A stretch of DNA of 64,000 nt from an uncultured Selenomonadales bacterium (GTDB taxonomy: Bacteria > Bacillota > Negativicutes > Selenomonadales > Selenomonadaceae). The notes below the pieces were generated by a model. It was not told where the DNA came from, ran no database searches, and saw only the letters and a list, made by a program, of their open reading frames with translations. The DNA is taken from contig CALFJB010000017.1 of the NCBI GenBank assembly GCA_937877565.1, positions 1 through 64,000 of the forward strand, given 5' to 3'. A program made the translations under genes and the position numbers. Positions 41,752 to 50,508 of the stretch are shown here, one piece after another (the first letter of the stretch is position 1; each line of letters starts with the position of its first letter).

Positions 41752-41778
41752 GCTAAAAATTTTTTTGGAGGAATTGAA

Positions 41779-42150
41779 ATGTACGGAATGAAGGAAGTTT
41801 GCAAAAAAGTTGGGATGAATTACTCGACTTTAAAATTTTATTGCAGTGAAGGACTTATTCCGAACGTCAAGCGCGATAAAAATAACCGGCGCATTTTTGA
41901 CGATAAAGACATTGAATGGATAAAAAATCTTTCTTGCCTAAAAAATTGCAATTTGAGTATCGAAGAAATGAAAATTTATCTTGAAATGTGCTTGAAGGGC
42001 AAGAGTACAATTCCTGAACGAAAAATTATGCTTGCCAAAAAACAAAATGAGCTGAAAGAAAAAATCGCCACGCTTGAAGATGCTGTGGCTTTCATTGACT
42101 GGAAACAAAATTTTTATGACGATATTTTGAGCGGCAAAATCGAATATTAA
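41779..42150 (+). CDS. MerR-family transcriptional regulator
   Basis: 123 residues. The winged HTH covers about 1-70 (MYGMKEVCKKVGMNYSTLKFYCSEGLIP, then RRIFDDKDIEWI), followed by the dimerisation coiled coil (AKKQNELKEKIATLEDAV). There is no C-terminal Cys-rich metal site, so it is closer to the small-molecule/AdhR group. GGAGG precedes the ATG by seven bases. It is divergent from the DUF362 gene whose promoter contains the predicted operator. Confidence 0.93.
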   Translation: MYGMKEVCKKVGMNYSTLKFYCSEGLIPNVKRDKNNRRIFDDKDIEWIKNLSCLKNCNLSIEEMKIYLEMCLKGKSTIPERKIMLAKKQNELKEKIATLEDAVAFIDWKQNFYDDILSGKIEY

Positions 42151-42235
42151 ATTTTAAAGCAGGAAATTTTCATTGGCAAGCGAAATAAACTATGCTTTTA
42201 AAGTAATATTTTCGGCTTGTGAGGAATTAAATTTT

Positions 42236-43087
42236 ATGGAAAGAATGGGAATATTGGGACCGCGCGGAACACATTCAGAGGCGGCGGCTGTCAAACTCAA
42301 CGAAACTTTGATTAAAAAATTTGAGCTTGTGATTTTCAAAGAAATTTTTGAGGCGTTAAACGCAGTCGAAGAAAATAAAGTTGACGCGGCATTTGTACCG
42401 GTTGAAAATTCTTTGGAAGGTTCAATTAACATTACGCTGGACACTTTGGCACACAGCGATTTTATTGTTACGCGGGAATTGATTTACCCCGTGCATAATT
42501 TTTTAATGGCGCGGGAAGGCGTCAAACTTTCCAACGTCAAAAAAATTTTCTCACATTCTCAACCAATTTCTCAATGCAGAAATTATCTTCGTAAAAATTT
42601 TCCAAATGCCGAAATTATTTCCACGCCAAGCACTGCGCGAGCGGCTGAAATGGTTGCAAATTCTGAAATTGCTGAAGGTTACGCGGCAATTTGTACTGAA
42701 CGCGGAGGAAATTTAAACGGCTTGAAAACTTTGGCTAAAGAAATTCAAGATAATACCGCCAATCGTACAAGGTTTTTGGAAGTGCGCCGCCGTCCCAAAA
42801 ATTTCAACGTCTGCCAAATGCACGGCGATAAAAATTTAATCATCTGCCAAATTGACGGTTCAAAGCCCGGCGCGTTGTATGAAGTTTTGGGCGAATTTGC
42901 GCGGCGAAATGTCAATATGACCAGAATTGAATCACGTCCTGCGCGTACAGAATTAGGCGCGTACATTTTCTTTTTTGATTTGGAAGTTGATAATTTTCGG
43001 CGGTTGCTTTTTGAATCTGTGGAGGCTGTCCGCCGCAAAAGTATTTGGCTTAAAAATTTGGGAATTTTTCCCGTAATTCGTGTTTAA
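42236..43087 (+). CDS. pheA: Prephenate dehydratase
   Basis: Converts prephenate to phenylpyruvate in phenylalanine synthesis. 283 residues from the ATG at 42236, with GAGGAA ten bases upstream; a TTG at 42173 opens a longer frame with no family match. The catalytic domain shows MGILGPRGTHSEAA, VPVENSLEG and the TRF motif at NRTRFLEV. The C-terminal ACT domain (KPGALYEVLGEFARRNVNMTRIESRP) gives Phe feedback. Followed by aroF, so an aromatic amino-acid operon. Confidence 0.95.
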   Translation: MERMGILGPRGTHSEAAAVKLNETLIKKFELVIFKEIFEALNAVEENKVDAAFVPVENSLEGSINITLDTLAHSDFIVTRELIYPVHNFLMAREGVKLSNVKKIFSHSQPISQCRNYLRKNFPNAEIISTPSTARAAEMVANSEIAEGYAAICTERGGNLNGLKTLAKEIQDNTANRTRFLEVRRRPKNFNVCQMHGDKNLIICQIDGSKPGALYEVLGEFARRNVNMTRIESRPARTELGAYIFFFDLEVDNFRRLLFESVEAVRRKSIWLKNLGIFPVIRV

Positions 43088-43091
43088 ATTT

Positions 43092-43174
43092 TAAATTTGG
43101 AAGTTAATAACTTTCGGCGTTTAATCATTGCCGCAAAAGTTTTTTACTTAAATTTTCCGTAATTCGTGTTTAAT
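43092..43174 (+). repeat. Degenerate duplicate of the pheA 3' end
   Basis: TTGGAAGTTAATAACTTTCG repeats TTGGAAGTTGATAATTTTCG of pheA (18 of 20). CCGCAAAAGT and CCGTAATTCGTGTTTAA then recur in the same order as at the pheA end, with deletions between. It is a decaying partial duplication lying in the pheA-aroF gap, not a gene. Confidence 0.75.
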
Positions 43175-43195
43175 CTTGAGAGGAGAAAAATTTAT

Positions 43196-44230
43196 ATGGT
43201 AATTATAATGCGCCCTGAAGCGACGCTTGAAAACATTGTTGAAGTTACGCGGGTAATTGAATCTGCAGGACTTCAAGCAAAAATTATGGAGGGCGCACAA
43301 CAAAAAATCGTTGGCGTTATCGGCGACAAAACTAAATTGGTTTCAGTGGCGATTGACGCATTGCCCGGCGTTGAAAGCAGCGTTTCAATTTCTAAAAGTT
43401 ACAAACTTGCAAGCCGTGAATTTCATCCGCAAAATACAATTATTGACGTTGGCGGCGTTAAAATTGGCGGTGATGAACCTGCGATAATGGCGGGACCATG
43501 TGCAGTTGAATCACGCGAACAACTTTTTGCGGCGGCTGACATTGTAAAGAAAGGCGGAGCGCAATTTTTACGCGGTGGCGCGTACAAGCCGCGTACTTCG
43601 CCATATTCTTTTCAAGGTTTGGAAGTTGAAGGCTTAAAATATTTAGCGGAGGCGCGGGAACGTACCGGCTTAAAAATTATCACTGAAGTTACAACCGTTG
43701 AAGGAATTGCGCCCGTTGCCGAGTATTCTGACATTTTACAAATTGGCGCAAGAAATATGCAAAACTTTGGACTTTTGAAAGAAGTTGGAAAGTGCGGAAA
43801 ACCTGTAATGTTAAAGCGCGGACTTGCCGCAACGATTGACGAATGGTTAAACGCCGCTGAATACATTATGAACGCGGGAACGCCCGATGTTATTTTGTGC
43901 GAACGCGGAATTAGAACTTACGAGACTTACACGAGAAATACTTTGGATTTAAGCGCGGTTGCCGCCGTCAAACATTTATCACATTTGCCAATAATCGTTG
44001 ATCCTTCGCACGGGACGGGCAAATGGCGAATGATTAAACCAATGGCTTTTGCGGCAATAGCGGCGGGCGCGGACGGCTTAATGATGGAAGTTCATCCCAA
44101 CCCTGCGAAGGCACTTTCTGACGGCTCACAATCTTTGACGCAGGAACATTATTTAGATTTAATGAACGGCGTTAAGAAAATTGCAAAATTTATGAAGGAC
44201 GAAAATTTAAATCCTATAGTCATTGACTAA
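43196..44230 (+). CDS. aroF: 3-deoxy-7-phosphoheptulonate (DAHP) synthase, type I-beta
   Basis: First step of the shikimate pathway, joining phosphoenolpyruvate and erythrose-4-phosphate. 344 residues from the ATG at 43196, with GAGAGGAG upstream. An N-terminal ferredoxin-like regulatory domain (about 1-80, MVIIMRPEATLENIVEV) precedes the barrel: IMAGPCAVESREQ, LRGGAYKPRTSPYSFQG, LKRGLAATIDEW, and the PSHGTGKW metal site. The N-terminal domain is typical of the B. subtilis/Thermotoga-like I-beta class. Confidence 0.96.
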   Translation: MVIIMRPEATLENIVEVTRVIESAGLQAKIMEGAQQKIVGVIGDKTKLVSVAIDALPGVESSVSISKSYKLASREFHPQNTIIDVGGVKIGGDEPAIMAGPCAVESREQLFAAADIVKKGGAQFLRGGAYKPRTSPYSFQGLEVEGLKYLAEARERTGLKIITEVTTVEGIAPVAEYSDILQIGARNMQNFGLLKEVGKCGKPVMLKRGLAATIDEWLNAAEYIMNAGTPDVILCERGIRTYETYTRNTLDLSAVAAVKHLSHLPIIVDPSHGTGKWRMIKPMAFAAIAAGADGLMMEVHPNPAKALSDGSQSLTQEHYLDLMNGVKKIAKFMKDENLNPIVID

Positions 44231-44254
44231 AATTTAATTGACATAAAAAGAAAC

Positions 44255-44285
44255 GGGAGCGGAAAATTTCTGCTCCCAATTTTTT
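44255..44285. terminator. Terminator between aroF and comEA
   Basis: GGGAGC (44255-44260) and GCTCCC (44272-44277) with a further T run on the plus strand and an A-rich left flank. Both convergent genes can use it. Confidence 0.85.
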
Positions 44286-44860
44286 TATTGAACGGTTATA
44301 GAATCTTTCATTTTTTGAAAAGTTTTTTCGCCAATTCCGCGCACTTTTTTAATTTCATCAATCGAATTAAAAAGCCCGTTACTTTGGCGATATTCAATAA
44401 TCCTGCTTGCAATAACGGGACCGACGCCGCGAATTTTTTGTAATTCTGTTTCGTCAGCCGTGTTAATGTTAATCAAATTGCCCTGCGAAAAATTTAAAGA
44501 TTTATTTGAAGTTGCAACGGGAATTTCTTGAAAAATAATTTCTTTCGTCGGTATGTGAATATGTTGCCCATCAATCAGCGGCTCGGCAAGATTTATTATT
44601 TCAGTGTCTGCAAGTTCAGTTAAGCCGCCCACCGCGTTTACCGCGTCAACTGCCCGCAATTTGCCGTTATCTTCCAACGTGATAACTGCGGGCGTTTTTA
44701 CTTGTCCTGAAATGTACACAGTAATTTCTTTTTTGACAGGCTCAACATTTTCTGCAATTTTTATTTCGTCAGAATTGTTTTCATATAAAAAAATTGCCGC
44801 CAAAATTACGACGGCTAAACCTGCAATTATAAGATTTTTATCTTTCATAGTTTTACTCAT
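44285..44860 (-). CDS. comEA: ComEA-like helix-hairpin-helix DNA-binding protein
   Basis: 191 residues from the ATG at 44860, which overlaps the serA stop by eight bases. One N-terminal TM helix (about 6-24), a SLBB domain (ITVYISGQVKTPAV ... LIDGQHIHIP) and two HhH motifs (ININTADETELQKIRGVGPVIASRI, then SIDEIKKVRGIGEKTF). ComEA binds incoming DNA at the outer face of the cytoplasmic membrane during transformation. No comEC or other competence gene is in the window. Confidence 0.9.
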   Translation of the reverse strand: MSKTMKDKNLIIAGLAVVILAAIFLYENNSDEIKIAENVEPVKKEITVYISGQVKTPAVITLEDNGKLRAVDAVNAVGGLTELADTEIINLAEPLIDGQHIHIPTKEIIFQEIPVATSNKSLNFSQGNLININTADETELQKIRGVGPVIASRIIEYRQSNGLFNSIDEIKKVRGIGEKTFQKMKDSITVQ

Positions 44861-46421
44861 CAAAGGCAACCAGTGTAGCGTCAAAAATCGCCTCTACGCT
44901 TTTAACTTTGTCAATCACGGCGCGGGAAATTGGATTGTCAACCGTCAGCACCATTAAATTTGTACCGCCAATATCAGTTTTGCCGACCTGCATACTTGAA
45001 ATATTTATGTTGTAGTCAGCTAAAATTGTTCCAACAGTTCCAATGACGCCGGGTCTGTTAATGTGCGGACAAATTAAAATTCTGGAATGTGGATCAACAT
45101 CGACGCGGAATTTATTTATTTCGACAATTCGCCCTTCACTGCCAAAAAGCGTACCTGTAACAGAATTGCCGTTTGCGCTAACCGTCACGGTATTTGAAAA
45201 ATCGCCCGCCACGTTTGAAGTAACTTCAGAAAGTTTAATTCCTCTGTCTTGCGCGAGTAAATTTGCGTTGACAAGATTTACATGCTCAATCGCAGTTGAC
45301 AAAACGCCTTTGAGTACGGAAGTTGAAATTAAAGACGGACTGTCCTCCGCAATTTTGCCATTAACTTTGACTTCGATATTTGAAATGGCGTCCTTGCTAA
45401 GCGCGGTTATCGTCCTGCCGAGTCTTTCTGCAAGTGTAAGATACGGCGCAAGTTTTTTCAAAACGTGCGCGGGGAAGTGCGGCATATTCACGGCAGTTGT
45501 AACGGGGCGATCGTTTAAAGCGTCAATAATTCCGTTTGCAACGTCAACCGAAACGCCAATTTGCGCCTCAATCGTTGACGCGCCCAAATGTGGAGTCAAA
45601 ATAATGTTGTCCAATTCACGGAAAGGCGAATCTTCAACAAGCGGCTCACTTGTAAAAACGTCAATAGCTGCGCCCGCAATAATTTTTTCTTTCAACGCCG
45701 TAACTAAATCTTGTTCGTTGATAATTCCGCCACGCGCACAGTTAATCAAGCGCGTTGTAGGTTTCATCATTTTCATTTTTTCAAGCGTTATCATATTTTC
45801 AGTCTGTTTGGTAAGCGGCATATGCACTGTAATAAAATCAGCAGTTTTGAAAAGTTCATCAAGCTCAACGAGTTTAACGCCTAAACTTTCGGCGCGTTCG
45901 GAATTAACAAAAGGATCGTAGGCAATAACATTCATCAAAAAAGCTTGAGCGCGTTTTGCAACGCCCGCGCCAATTCTGCCAAGTCCAATTACTGCCAAAG
46001 TTTTATTTCGCAATTCAACGCCGACGAATTTTTTTCTGTCCCAGCCGCCCGCGTGCATAGTTTTATTGGCTTGCGGAATATTTCTGGAAAGTGCCGCCAT
46101 CATTGCAAAAGTATGTTCGGTTGCGGCGATTGTATTTCCATCCGGCGAATTTATAACGATAATTCCGCGTTCGGTTGCGGCTTTAACGTCGATATTGTCA
46201 ACGCCAACGCCTGCGCGACCAATAATTTTTAAATTTTCGGCGCGGTTTATAACTTCGGCGGTAACTTTGGACGCAGAGCGAACTATCAGCGCGTCAAATT
46301 TCGGAATAATTTCTAAAAGTTCATCAGCAGAAATTTTATCATGAACTTCAACATTAAAATTTTTCTTGAGAATTTCCAGTCCTTCGGCAGCTATGCCGTC
46401 TACAGCTAAAACATTGTACAA
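44853..46421 (-). CDS. serA: D-3-phosphoglycerate dehydrogenase
   Basis: First step of serine synthesis. 522 residues, the long form. NAD-binding motif VIGLGRIGAGVAKRA, catalytic Arg/Glu/His in SPDGNTIAATEH, NCARGGIINE and TPHLGAST. After the catalytic core come the ASB domain and the C-terminal ACT domain (RPGVIGTVGTILADYNINISS). The start is TTG, supported by GAAAGGAG eight bases upstream; that site is the tail of junction repeat R4. Confidence 0.95.
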   Translation of the reverse strand: MYNVLAVDGIAAEGLEILKKNFNVEVHDKISADELLEIIPKFDALIVRSASKVTAEVINRAENLKIIGRAGVGVDNIDVKAATERGIIVINSPDGNTIAATEHTFAMMAALSRNIPQANKTMHAGGWDRKKFVGVELRNKTLAVIGLGRIGAGVAKRAQAFLMNVIAYDPFVNSERAESLGVKLVELDELFKTADFITVHMPLTKQTENMITLEKMKMMKPTTRLINCARGGIINEQDLVTALKEKIIAGAAIDVFTSEPLVEDSPFRELDNIILTPHLGASTIEAQIGVSVDVANGIIDALNDRPVTTAVNMPHFPAHVLKKLAPYLTLAERLGRTITALSKDAISNIEVKVNGKIAEDSPSLISTSVLKGVLSTAIEHVNLVNANLLAQDRGIKLSEVTSNVAGDFSNTVTVSANGNSVTGTLFGSEGRIVEINKFRVDVDPHSRILICPHINRPGVIGTVGTILADYNINISSMQVGKTDIGGTNLMVLTVDNPISRAVIDKVKSVEAIFDATLVAFDE

Positions 46422-46432
46422 TTTGAAAGCTC

Positions 46433-46530
46433 CTTTCAGTCGCTTTTAAGGATTTAAGGATTAAGGATTAAGGATTAAGGATTAAGGAAAATTCCCTTAG
46501 CCCTTAGCCCTTATCCCCTATCCCTTATTC
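46433..46530 (-). repeat. Junction repeat R4 (lysS / serA), G-quadruplex capable
   Basis: The sense strand starts within the last codon and TAA stop of lysS and runs through five consecutive G3-4 tracts (GGG-ATA-GGGG-ATAA-GGG-CTAA-GGG-CTAA-GGG). It continues with CCTTAATCC-type heptamers repeated four times and ends in GCGACTGAAAGGAG, the ribosome site of serA. It is a complete R-family copy and has the clearest quadruplex motif of the group. Confidence 0.8.
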
Positions 46531-48024
46531 AATAACTTTCATTGTGGGGAAAAGTAAAACATCACGAATTGACGGCGAATCAGTCAGCAACATTACCAAT
46601 CTGTCAACGCCAATTCCAAGTCCGCCTGTTGGCGGCAAGCCGTATTCAAGCGCACAAATAAAATCTGTATCCATTACGTGCGCTTCAGCGTCGCCGGCTT
46701 CACGCGCTTTTAATTGTTCCTCAAAACGCGCCTTTTGATCTATTGGATCGTTCAATTCTGTAAAACCGTTTGCAAGTTCGCGCCCGTAAACGTAAAACTC
46801 AAAACGATCTGTAATGCGCGGGTCGTCAGGATTTTTCTTTGCAAGCGGCGAAATTTCAGTTGGATGCCCTGTAATAAAAATTGGCTGAATTAAATCTTCT
46901 TCAACCTTCGCCTCAAATGCCGCGTTCAAAATTCCGCCAATTCCAAAACGTTGTTCATATTGTACGCCAATTTCATCAGCCATTGCGCGTGCCTCTTCAA
47001 CAGTTTTGCAGGAAAGAAAATCCTTGCCGGTTTTATTTTTTACGGCGTCATTCATTGAAATGCGCGGCGGATTTTTCAAATCAATTTCGACGCCTTGATA
47101 AGTAATTTTCGTTGTGCCTAAAACTTTTTCGGCGGCAAGACAACAAATTCCCTCTGTCACGTCAATTAAATCGTTATAATCGCCGTAAGCCTGATAAATT
47201 TCAACGCTCGTAAATTCGGGATTATGGCGGTTGTCCATTCCTTCATTTCTGAAAATCCTTCCAATTTCGTAAACACGTTCAAAGCCGCCGACTATCAAGC
47301 GTTTCAAATTCAATTCGGTTGCAATTCGCAAATATAAATCAATATCCAAAGTGTTATGATGAGTGATGAAAGGACGCGCCGCCGCGCCGCCTGCGATTGT
47401 TGATAAAATTGGCGTTTCAACCTCAACAAAATTTCTTTCGTCCAAATATTGGCGTATCGCTTGAATAATTTTTGTGCGCTTTAAAAAAGTTTCTCTAACT
47501 TCAGGATTAACGATTAAATCTAAATAGCGTTGACGATAGCGAATTTCAACATCTTTCAAGCCGTGAAATTTTTCAGGAAGTGGACGAAGTGACTTTGAAA
47601 GTAAATCGAAATCTTCAACACGCACGGTTAATTCGCCGCGCTTAGTTTTGAAAACTTGCCCACGCAGTCCGATAATATCGCCAATATCCAAAAGTTTGAA
47701 CTGCGAATATTTTTCTTCGCCCAAAACGTCCAATTTAAAATAAATTTGAATGTTGCCGGTACGGTCTGCCAAAGTGCCGAAACTAGCCTTGCCGTGTCCG
47801 CGAATTGCCATAATACGCCCGGCAATTTGAACTTCGCCCGCGTCTTGTTCATTTTCAATATCGCCGTATTGACTGCGAATATCTGCCGCGTGTTGCTTGA
47901 CTTCGTAGCGATGTCCAAAAGGTGCAACGCCCTTTTCAATGAAAGCATTTAATTTATCGTGCCGCGCTTGTATCAAAATATTTTCGTCAACCGGCGGCTG
48001 TTCCTGCTGTGGATTTTTAGCCAT
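46525..48024 (-). CDS. lysS: Lysyl-tRNA synthetase, class II
   Basis: Charges tRNA-Lys. 499 residues, normal for LysRS-II. N-terminal OB-fold (VQIAGRIMAIRGHGKASFGTL), motif 2 (FRNEGMDNRHNPEFTSVEIYQAY) and motif 3 (GLGIGVDRLVML). ATG at 48024 with GAAAGGAGAAA. Its TAA stop is written in the G-rich arm of R4, and the 5' end is preceded by R5. Confidence 0.96.
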   Translation of the reverse strand: MAKNPQQEQPPVDENILIQARHDKLNAFIEKGVAPFGHRYEVKQHAADIRSQYGDIENEQDAGEVQIAGRIMAIRGHGKASFGTLADRTGNIQIYFKLDVLGEEKYSQFKLLDIGDIIGLRGQVFKTKRGELTVRVEDFDLLSKSLRPLPEKFHGLKDVEIRYRQRYLDLIVNPEVRETFLKRTKIIQAIRQYLDERNFVEVETPILSTIAGGAAARPFITHHNTLDIDLYLRIATELNLKRLIVGGFERVYEIGRIFRNEGMDNRHNPEFTSVEIYQAYGDYNDLIDVTEGICCLAAEKVLGTTKITYQGVEIDLKNPPRISMNDAVKNKTGKDFLSCKTVEEARAMADEIGVQYEQRFGIGGILNAAFEAKVEEDLIQPIFITGHPTEISPLAKKNPDDPRITDRFEFYVYGRELANGFTELNDPIDQKARFEEQLKAREAGDAEAHVMDTDFICALEYGLPPTGGLGIGVDRLVMLLTDSPSIRDVLLFPTMKVIE

Positions 48025-48033
48025 TAAAATTTC

Positions 48034-48148
48034 TCCTTTCAGTCGATTTTAGGGATTAGGGGCTAAGGGCTAGGGATTATGGGAAAAATCCTAACTCCTA
48101 TAAACTAGTCCCTATCTCCTAGTCCCTAAAAACTAGTCCCTAATCCTT
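48034..48148 (-). repeat. Junction repeat R5 (greA / lysS)
   Basis: Begins in the last codons of greA (AAGGATTAGGGACTAG, with TAG as the greA stop) and continues with several AGGGACTAG and AGGAGATAGGG units. The C-rich arm has CCCTAGCCCTTAGCCCC and ends in ATCGACTGAAAGGAG, the lysS ribosome site. The longest R copy, about 115 bases. Confidence 0.8.
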
Positions 48149-48625
48149 GACAATTTCAAGAACTTTGTATTGAAGAACACCGGCGGGGGCGTGAACTTGA
48201 ACTTCATCACCGGCTTTTTTACCGATTAACGCGGAACCGAGCGGCGATTCATCAGAAATTTTATTTTCGTCAGGATCAGCTTCCGTTGAGCCAACAATCA
48301 TATAAGTATCTTCGGGAGAAATACCTTCTTTGTTTTTCGGGAATTGAATTTTAACGGTACTGCCGAGCGAAATTGTATCAGTTTTTTCTTCGTGGATAAT
48401 GTCACTGTTACGAATTTGCTTTTCAAGGTCTGAAATTTCGCCTTCAAGAAAAGCCTGTTCGTTTTTGGCGTCCACGTACTCTGAATTTTCGCTAAGGTCG
48501 CCGAGTGCAATAGCTGCCTTCAATCTTTCTGCAACTTCGATACGGCGAACACTTTTCAAATTTTCAAGTTTTTTAACGAGGTTGTCGTAACCTTCCTGCG
48601 TAAGTTTTACTTTTTTTTCAGCCAA
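48140..48625 (-). CDS. greA: Transcription elongation factor GreA
   Basis: Rescues backtracked RNA polymerase by stimulating transcript cleavage. 161 residues: N-terminal coiled coil with the acidic tip (DLSENSEYVDAKNEQAFLEGEI), then the FKBP-like C-terminal domain (VGSTEADPDENKISDESPLGSALIGKKAGD). ATG at 48625 with GGGAG from R6. Last codons and the TAG stop fall in R5. Confidence 0.96.
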   Translation of the reverse strand: MAEKKVKLTQEGYDNLVKKLENLKSVRRIEVAERLKAAIALGDLSENSEYVDAKNEQAFLEGEISDLEKQIRNSDIIHEEKTDTISLGSTVKIQFPKNKEGISPEDTYMIVGSTEADPDENKISDESPLGSALIGKKAGDEVQVHAPAGVLQYKVLEIVKD

Positions 48626-48637
48626 TTTTAAAATCTC

Positions 48638-48715
48638 CCTTCGGTCGATTTTTAGGTATTAGGGACTAGGATTTAGGGACTAGGGAAACCTAAAACCTAA
48701 CACCTAAACACTAAA
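48638..48715 (-). repeat. Junction repeat R6 (MBL hydrolase / greA)
   Basis: The sense strand reads AGTGTTTAGGTGTTAGG..., with the MBL gene TAG stop in it. Then come CCCTAGTCCCTAAATCC and AATACCTAAAAATCGAC, and finally CGACCGAAGGGAG, the greA ribosome site. Confidence 0.75.
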
Positions 48716-49432
48716 TTTATTGTTAATTAAAAAACGTTTTTCGCCCGGTTTAACAGGCGACCAAATTGGCAAAGGTTCAGTTTCCAGTTGAAATTTGTAT
48801 GACGGTATCCACGCCGGAAAATTTTCTCTGTGCATTGCAATTAAAGTTTTTGGTTCAGTATTTTTAATAAATTCGATAACGCCCAATTCTTGAGAATTTT
48901 CAAGGCGCGGGTCTACCGGAAAAAATGCAACGTCAACTTCCAAGCCTTTCATACGTTTTAATTGTTTGTCGAAAATTTTTTTAGCCATATTTTGATTTTC
49001 CGGCTTGTCGCCTTCCCAGTACCACAAATTAAAATCGCCTGCATGAAAAATTCTTTTGCCGGAATCAGTTTCAACTAAAAATGAAACGCCAACATCTGTT
49101 GAATCATACGTCCAAACTTTAATACCTTCGTCTTGCCATTCACTGTACTTTTTCATAAAAGTTATATTATCAGCAGGAAAAATTTTAACGCGTTTGGTGC
49201 GTTTAATATCACTGCTGAAAATATAGCGCGTAACTTGGTCGGCGTAGGCGCGAATATGTGTATCAAAGTGATCAAAGTGCGCGTGACTTGCAAAAATGTA
49301 TAAATGCTCAAAGTTTCCTTGATTAACTGCGCGGTCAACGATTTTTTCCGGGTCGTCGTAGTCATCGAAAACCAGCAAAGTTTGTCCGTCTCTAATCATA
49401 AATCCGCTGTGTAGCAGATAAACAATTTCCAA
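48704..49432 (-). CDS. Metallo-beta-lactamase-fold hydrolase
   Basis: 242 residues. The zinc motif SHAHFDHFD (near 50) is the HxHxDH signature; GDFNLW and the late His in AMHRENF complete the site. N-terminus EIVYLLHSGFMI is typical of the UlaG/YtnP-like superfamily branch. The substrate is unknown. Start is TTG at 49432, eight bases after GAAAGGAG (R7 tail). It lies between yitT and greA in a long operon. Confidence 0.85.
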   Translation of the reverse strand: MEIVYLLHSGFMIRDGQTLLVFDDYDDPEKIVDRAVNQGNFEHLYIFASHAHFDHFDTHIRAYADQVTRYIFSSDIKRTKRVKIFPADNITFMKKYSEWQDEGIKVWTYDSTDVGVSFLVETDSGKRIFHAGDFNLWYWEGDKPENQNMAKKIFDKQLKRMKGLEVDVAFFPVDPRLENSQELGVIEFIKNTEPKTLIAMHRENFPAWIPSYKFQLETEPLPIWSPVKPGEKRFLINNKFSV

Positions 49433-49439
49433 GTTAAAA

Positions 49440-49502
49440 TCTCCTTTCAGTCATTCTTTAGCAATTAGCGGTTAGAGAAATTTTTCTAACGTTCAATCGC
49501 TA
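49440..49502 (-). repeat. Junction repeat R7 (yitT / MBL hydrolase)
   Basis: Short copy. It begins at the yitT stop (TAGCGATTGAACGTTAG), has the C-rich arm CTCTAACCGCTAATTGC and ends in AATGACTGAAAGGAG, the ribosome site of the next gene. Confidence 0.65.
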
Positions 49503-50378
49503 TTTAAATTCCTTAGTCATACGCGGCATAGTAAAACCGCGCCCCATAACTTCACTAGCCGACATCATAATTAAAAAAGCATTTTTGTCCAAAAAGTTGA
49601 CAATCATTTTGAGTTTGGCAATTTCAGTTAAACTAACCACAACCATAATAACATTTCGCTCGTTGCCGGTAAAAGCTCCTTGCCCGTGTAAATAAGTTAC
49701 ACCGCGTTTTAATTCGTGCATAATCGCTTCAGCAATATCCGCCGAATTGTCGGAAATTATCAGCACGGCTTTTCTTTGATTGAAACCGGCAATCACTTTA
49801 TCAGTCACAAGCGAATTAACATACATACAAATAAGCGTAAAAAGCGCGGGCTGAATACCGAATAAAAAACCTGCCACGCCGACGATACAACAGTTGAACG
49901 CAAAAATTGTTGAGCCCATATTCATTGAATAAAATTTTTTGACAATCGCGCCCAAAATGTCAAAGCCGCCGGTACTGCCATTCATTCTGAAAACAATTCC
50001 ATAACCAATTCCATTAAAAACGCCGCCGTAAATCGACGCCAACATTAAATCATTAACCGGCGCGTAAACATTCAAAAATTTTGTAGCATCAAGGCAGAAT
50101 GAAAAAATTACCGTGCCTATTACCACGTCAAAAGTATAATCTTTTCCCAAAAGTTTGTACGACGCAATTAAAAGCGGTAAATTGTAGAGAAAAGTTTGCA
50201 CGCCTATTGGCAATTCTGCAATATAATAAATTATCATTGCAATGCCGGTTACTCCGCCCGTTAAAAGATGACTCGGCACGACAAATAAATTTATTGAACA
50301 AGACGCGATTAAACAGCCAGCAGCCATTCCAAAATATCTAAAAATTTTTGATTGAGAAATTACGGCGGTTATCCTCAA
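49500..50378 (-). CDS. YitT family membrane protein (DUF161/DUF2179)
   Basis: About 292 residues from the TTG at 50378, which has GGAGGG at eight bases; an upstream TTG at 50396 is less likely. Five or so TM helices in the first 190 residues (HLLTGGVTGIAMIIYYIA, MNGSTGGFDILGAIV) and a cytoplasmic C-terminal DUF2179 domain (ISDNSADIAEAIMHELKRGVTYLHGQGAFTG). Function is unknown; membership in small-molecule transport is inferred. It opens the operon leading to serA and comEA. Confidence 0.88.
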   Translation of the reverse strand: MRITAVISQSKIFRYFGMAAGCLIASCSINLFVVPSHLLTGGVTGIAMIIYYIAELPIGVQTFLYNLPLLIASYKLLGKDYTFDVVIGTVIFSFCLDATKFLNVYAPVNDLMLASIYGGVFNGIGYGIVFRMNGSTGGFDILGAIVKKFYSMNMGSTIFAFNCCIVGVAGFLFGIQPALFTLICMYVNSLVTDKVIAGFNQRKAVLIISDNSADIAEAIMHELKRGVTYLHGQGAFTGNERNVIMVVVSLTEIAKLKMIVNFLDKNAFLIMMSASEVMGRGFTMPRMTKEFK

Positions 50379-50407
50379 AAAAATCCCTCCCTGCAAACAG
50401 CGCGGCT

Positions 50408-50436
50408 ATTATAGCACGGTTTTTAAATTTGTGAAA
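50408..50436 (-). promoter_or_regulatory. Promoter of the yitT to comEA operon
   Basis: Extended -10 TGCTATAAT (TATAAT at 50408-50413), with only a weak -35 (TTTCAC, 50431-50436) at 17 bases. The TG extension makes the call reasonable. Confidence 0.55.
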
Positions 50437-50446
50437 TAGAATTTAT

Positions 50447-50475
50447 TTGACGAAATTTTTTTACTGATATAAAAT
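50447..50475 (+). promoter_or_regulatory. Promoter of the sulfatase-fold membrane enzyme
   Basis: TTGACG (50447-50452), a 17-base spacer and TAAAAT (50470-50475), followed by AGGAG and the TTG start. Confidence 0.75.
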
Positions 50476-50508
50476 TTTGCGGCTAATAAAAATATAGGAG
50501 ATTTGAAA

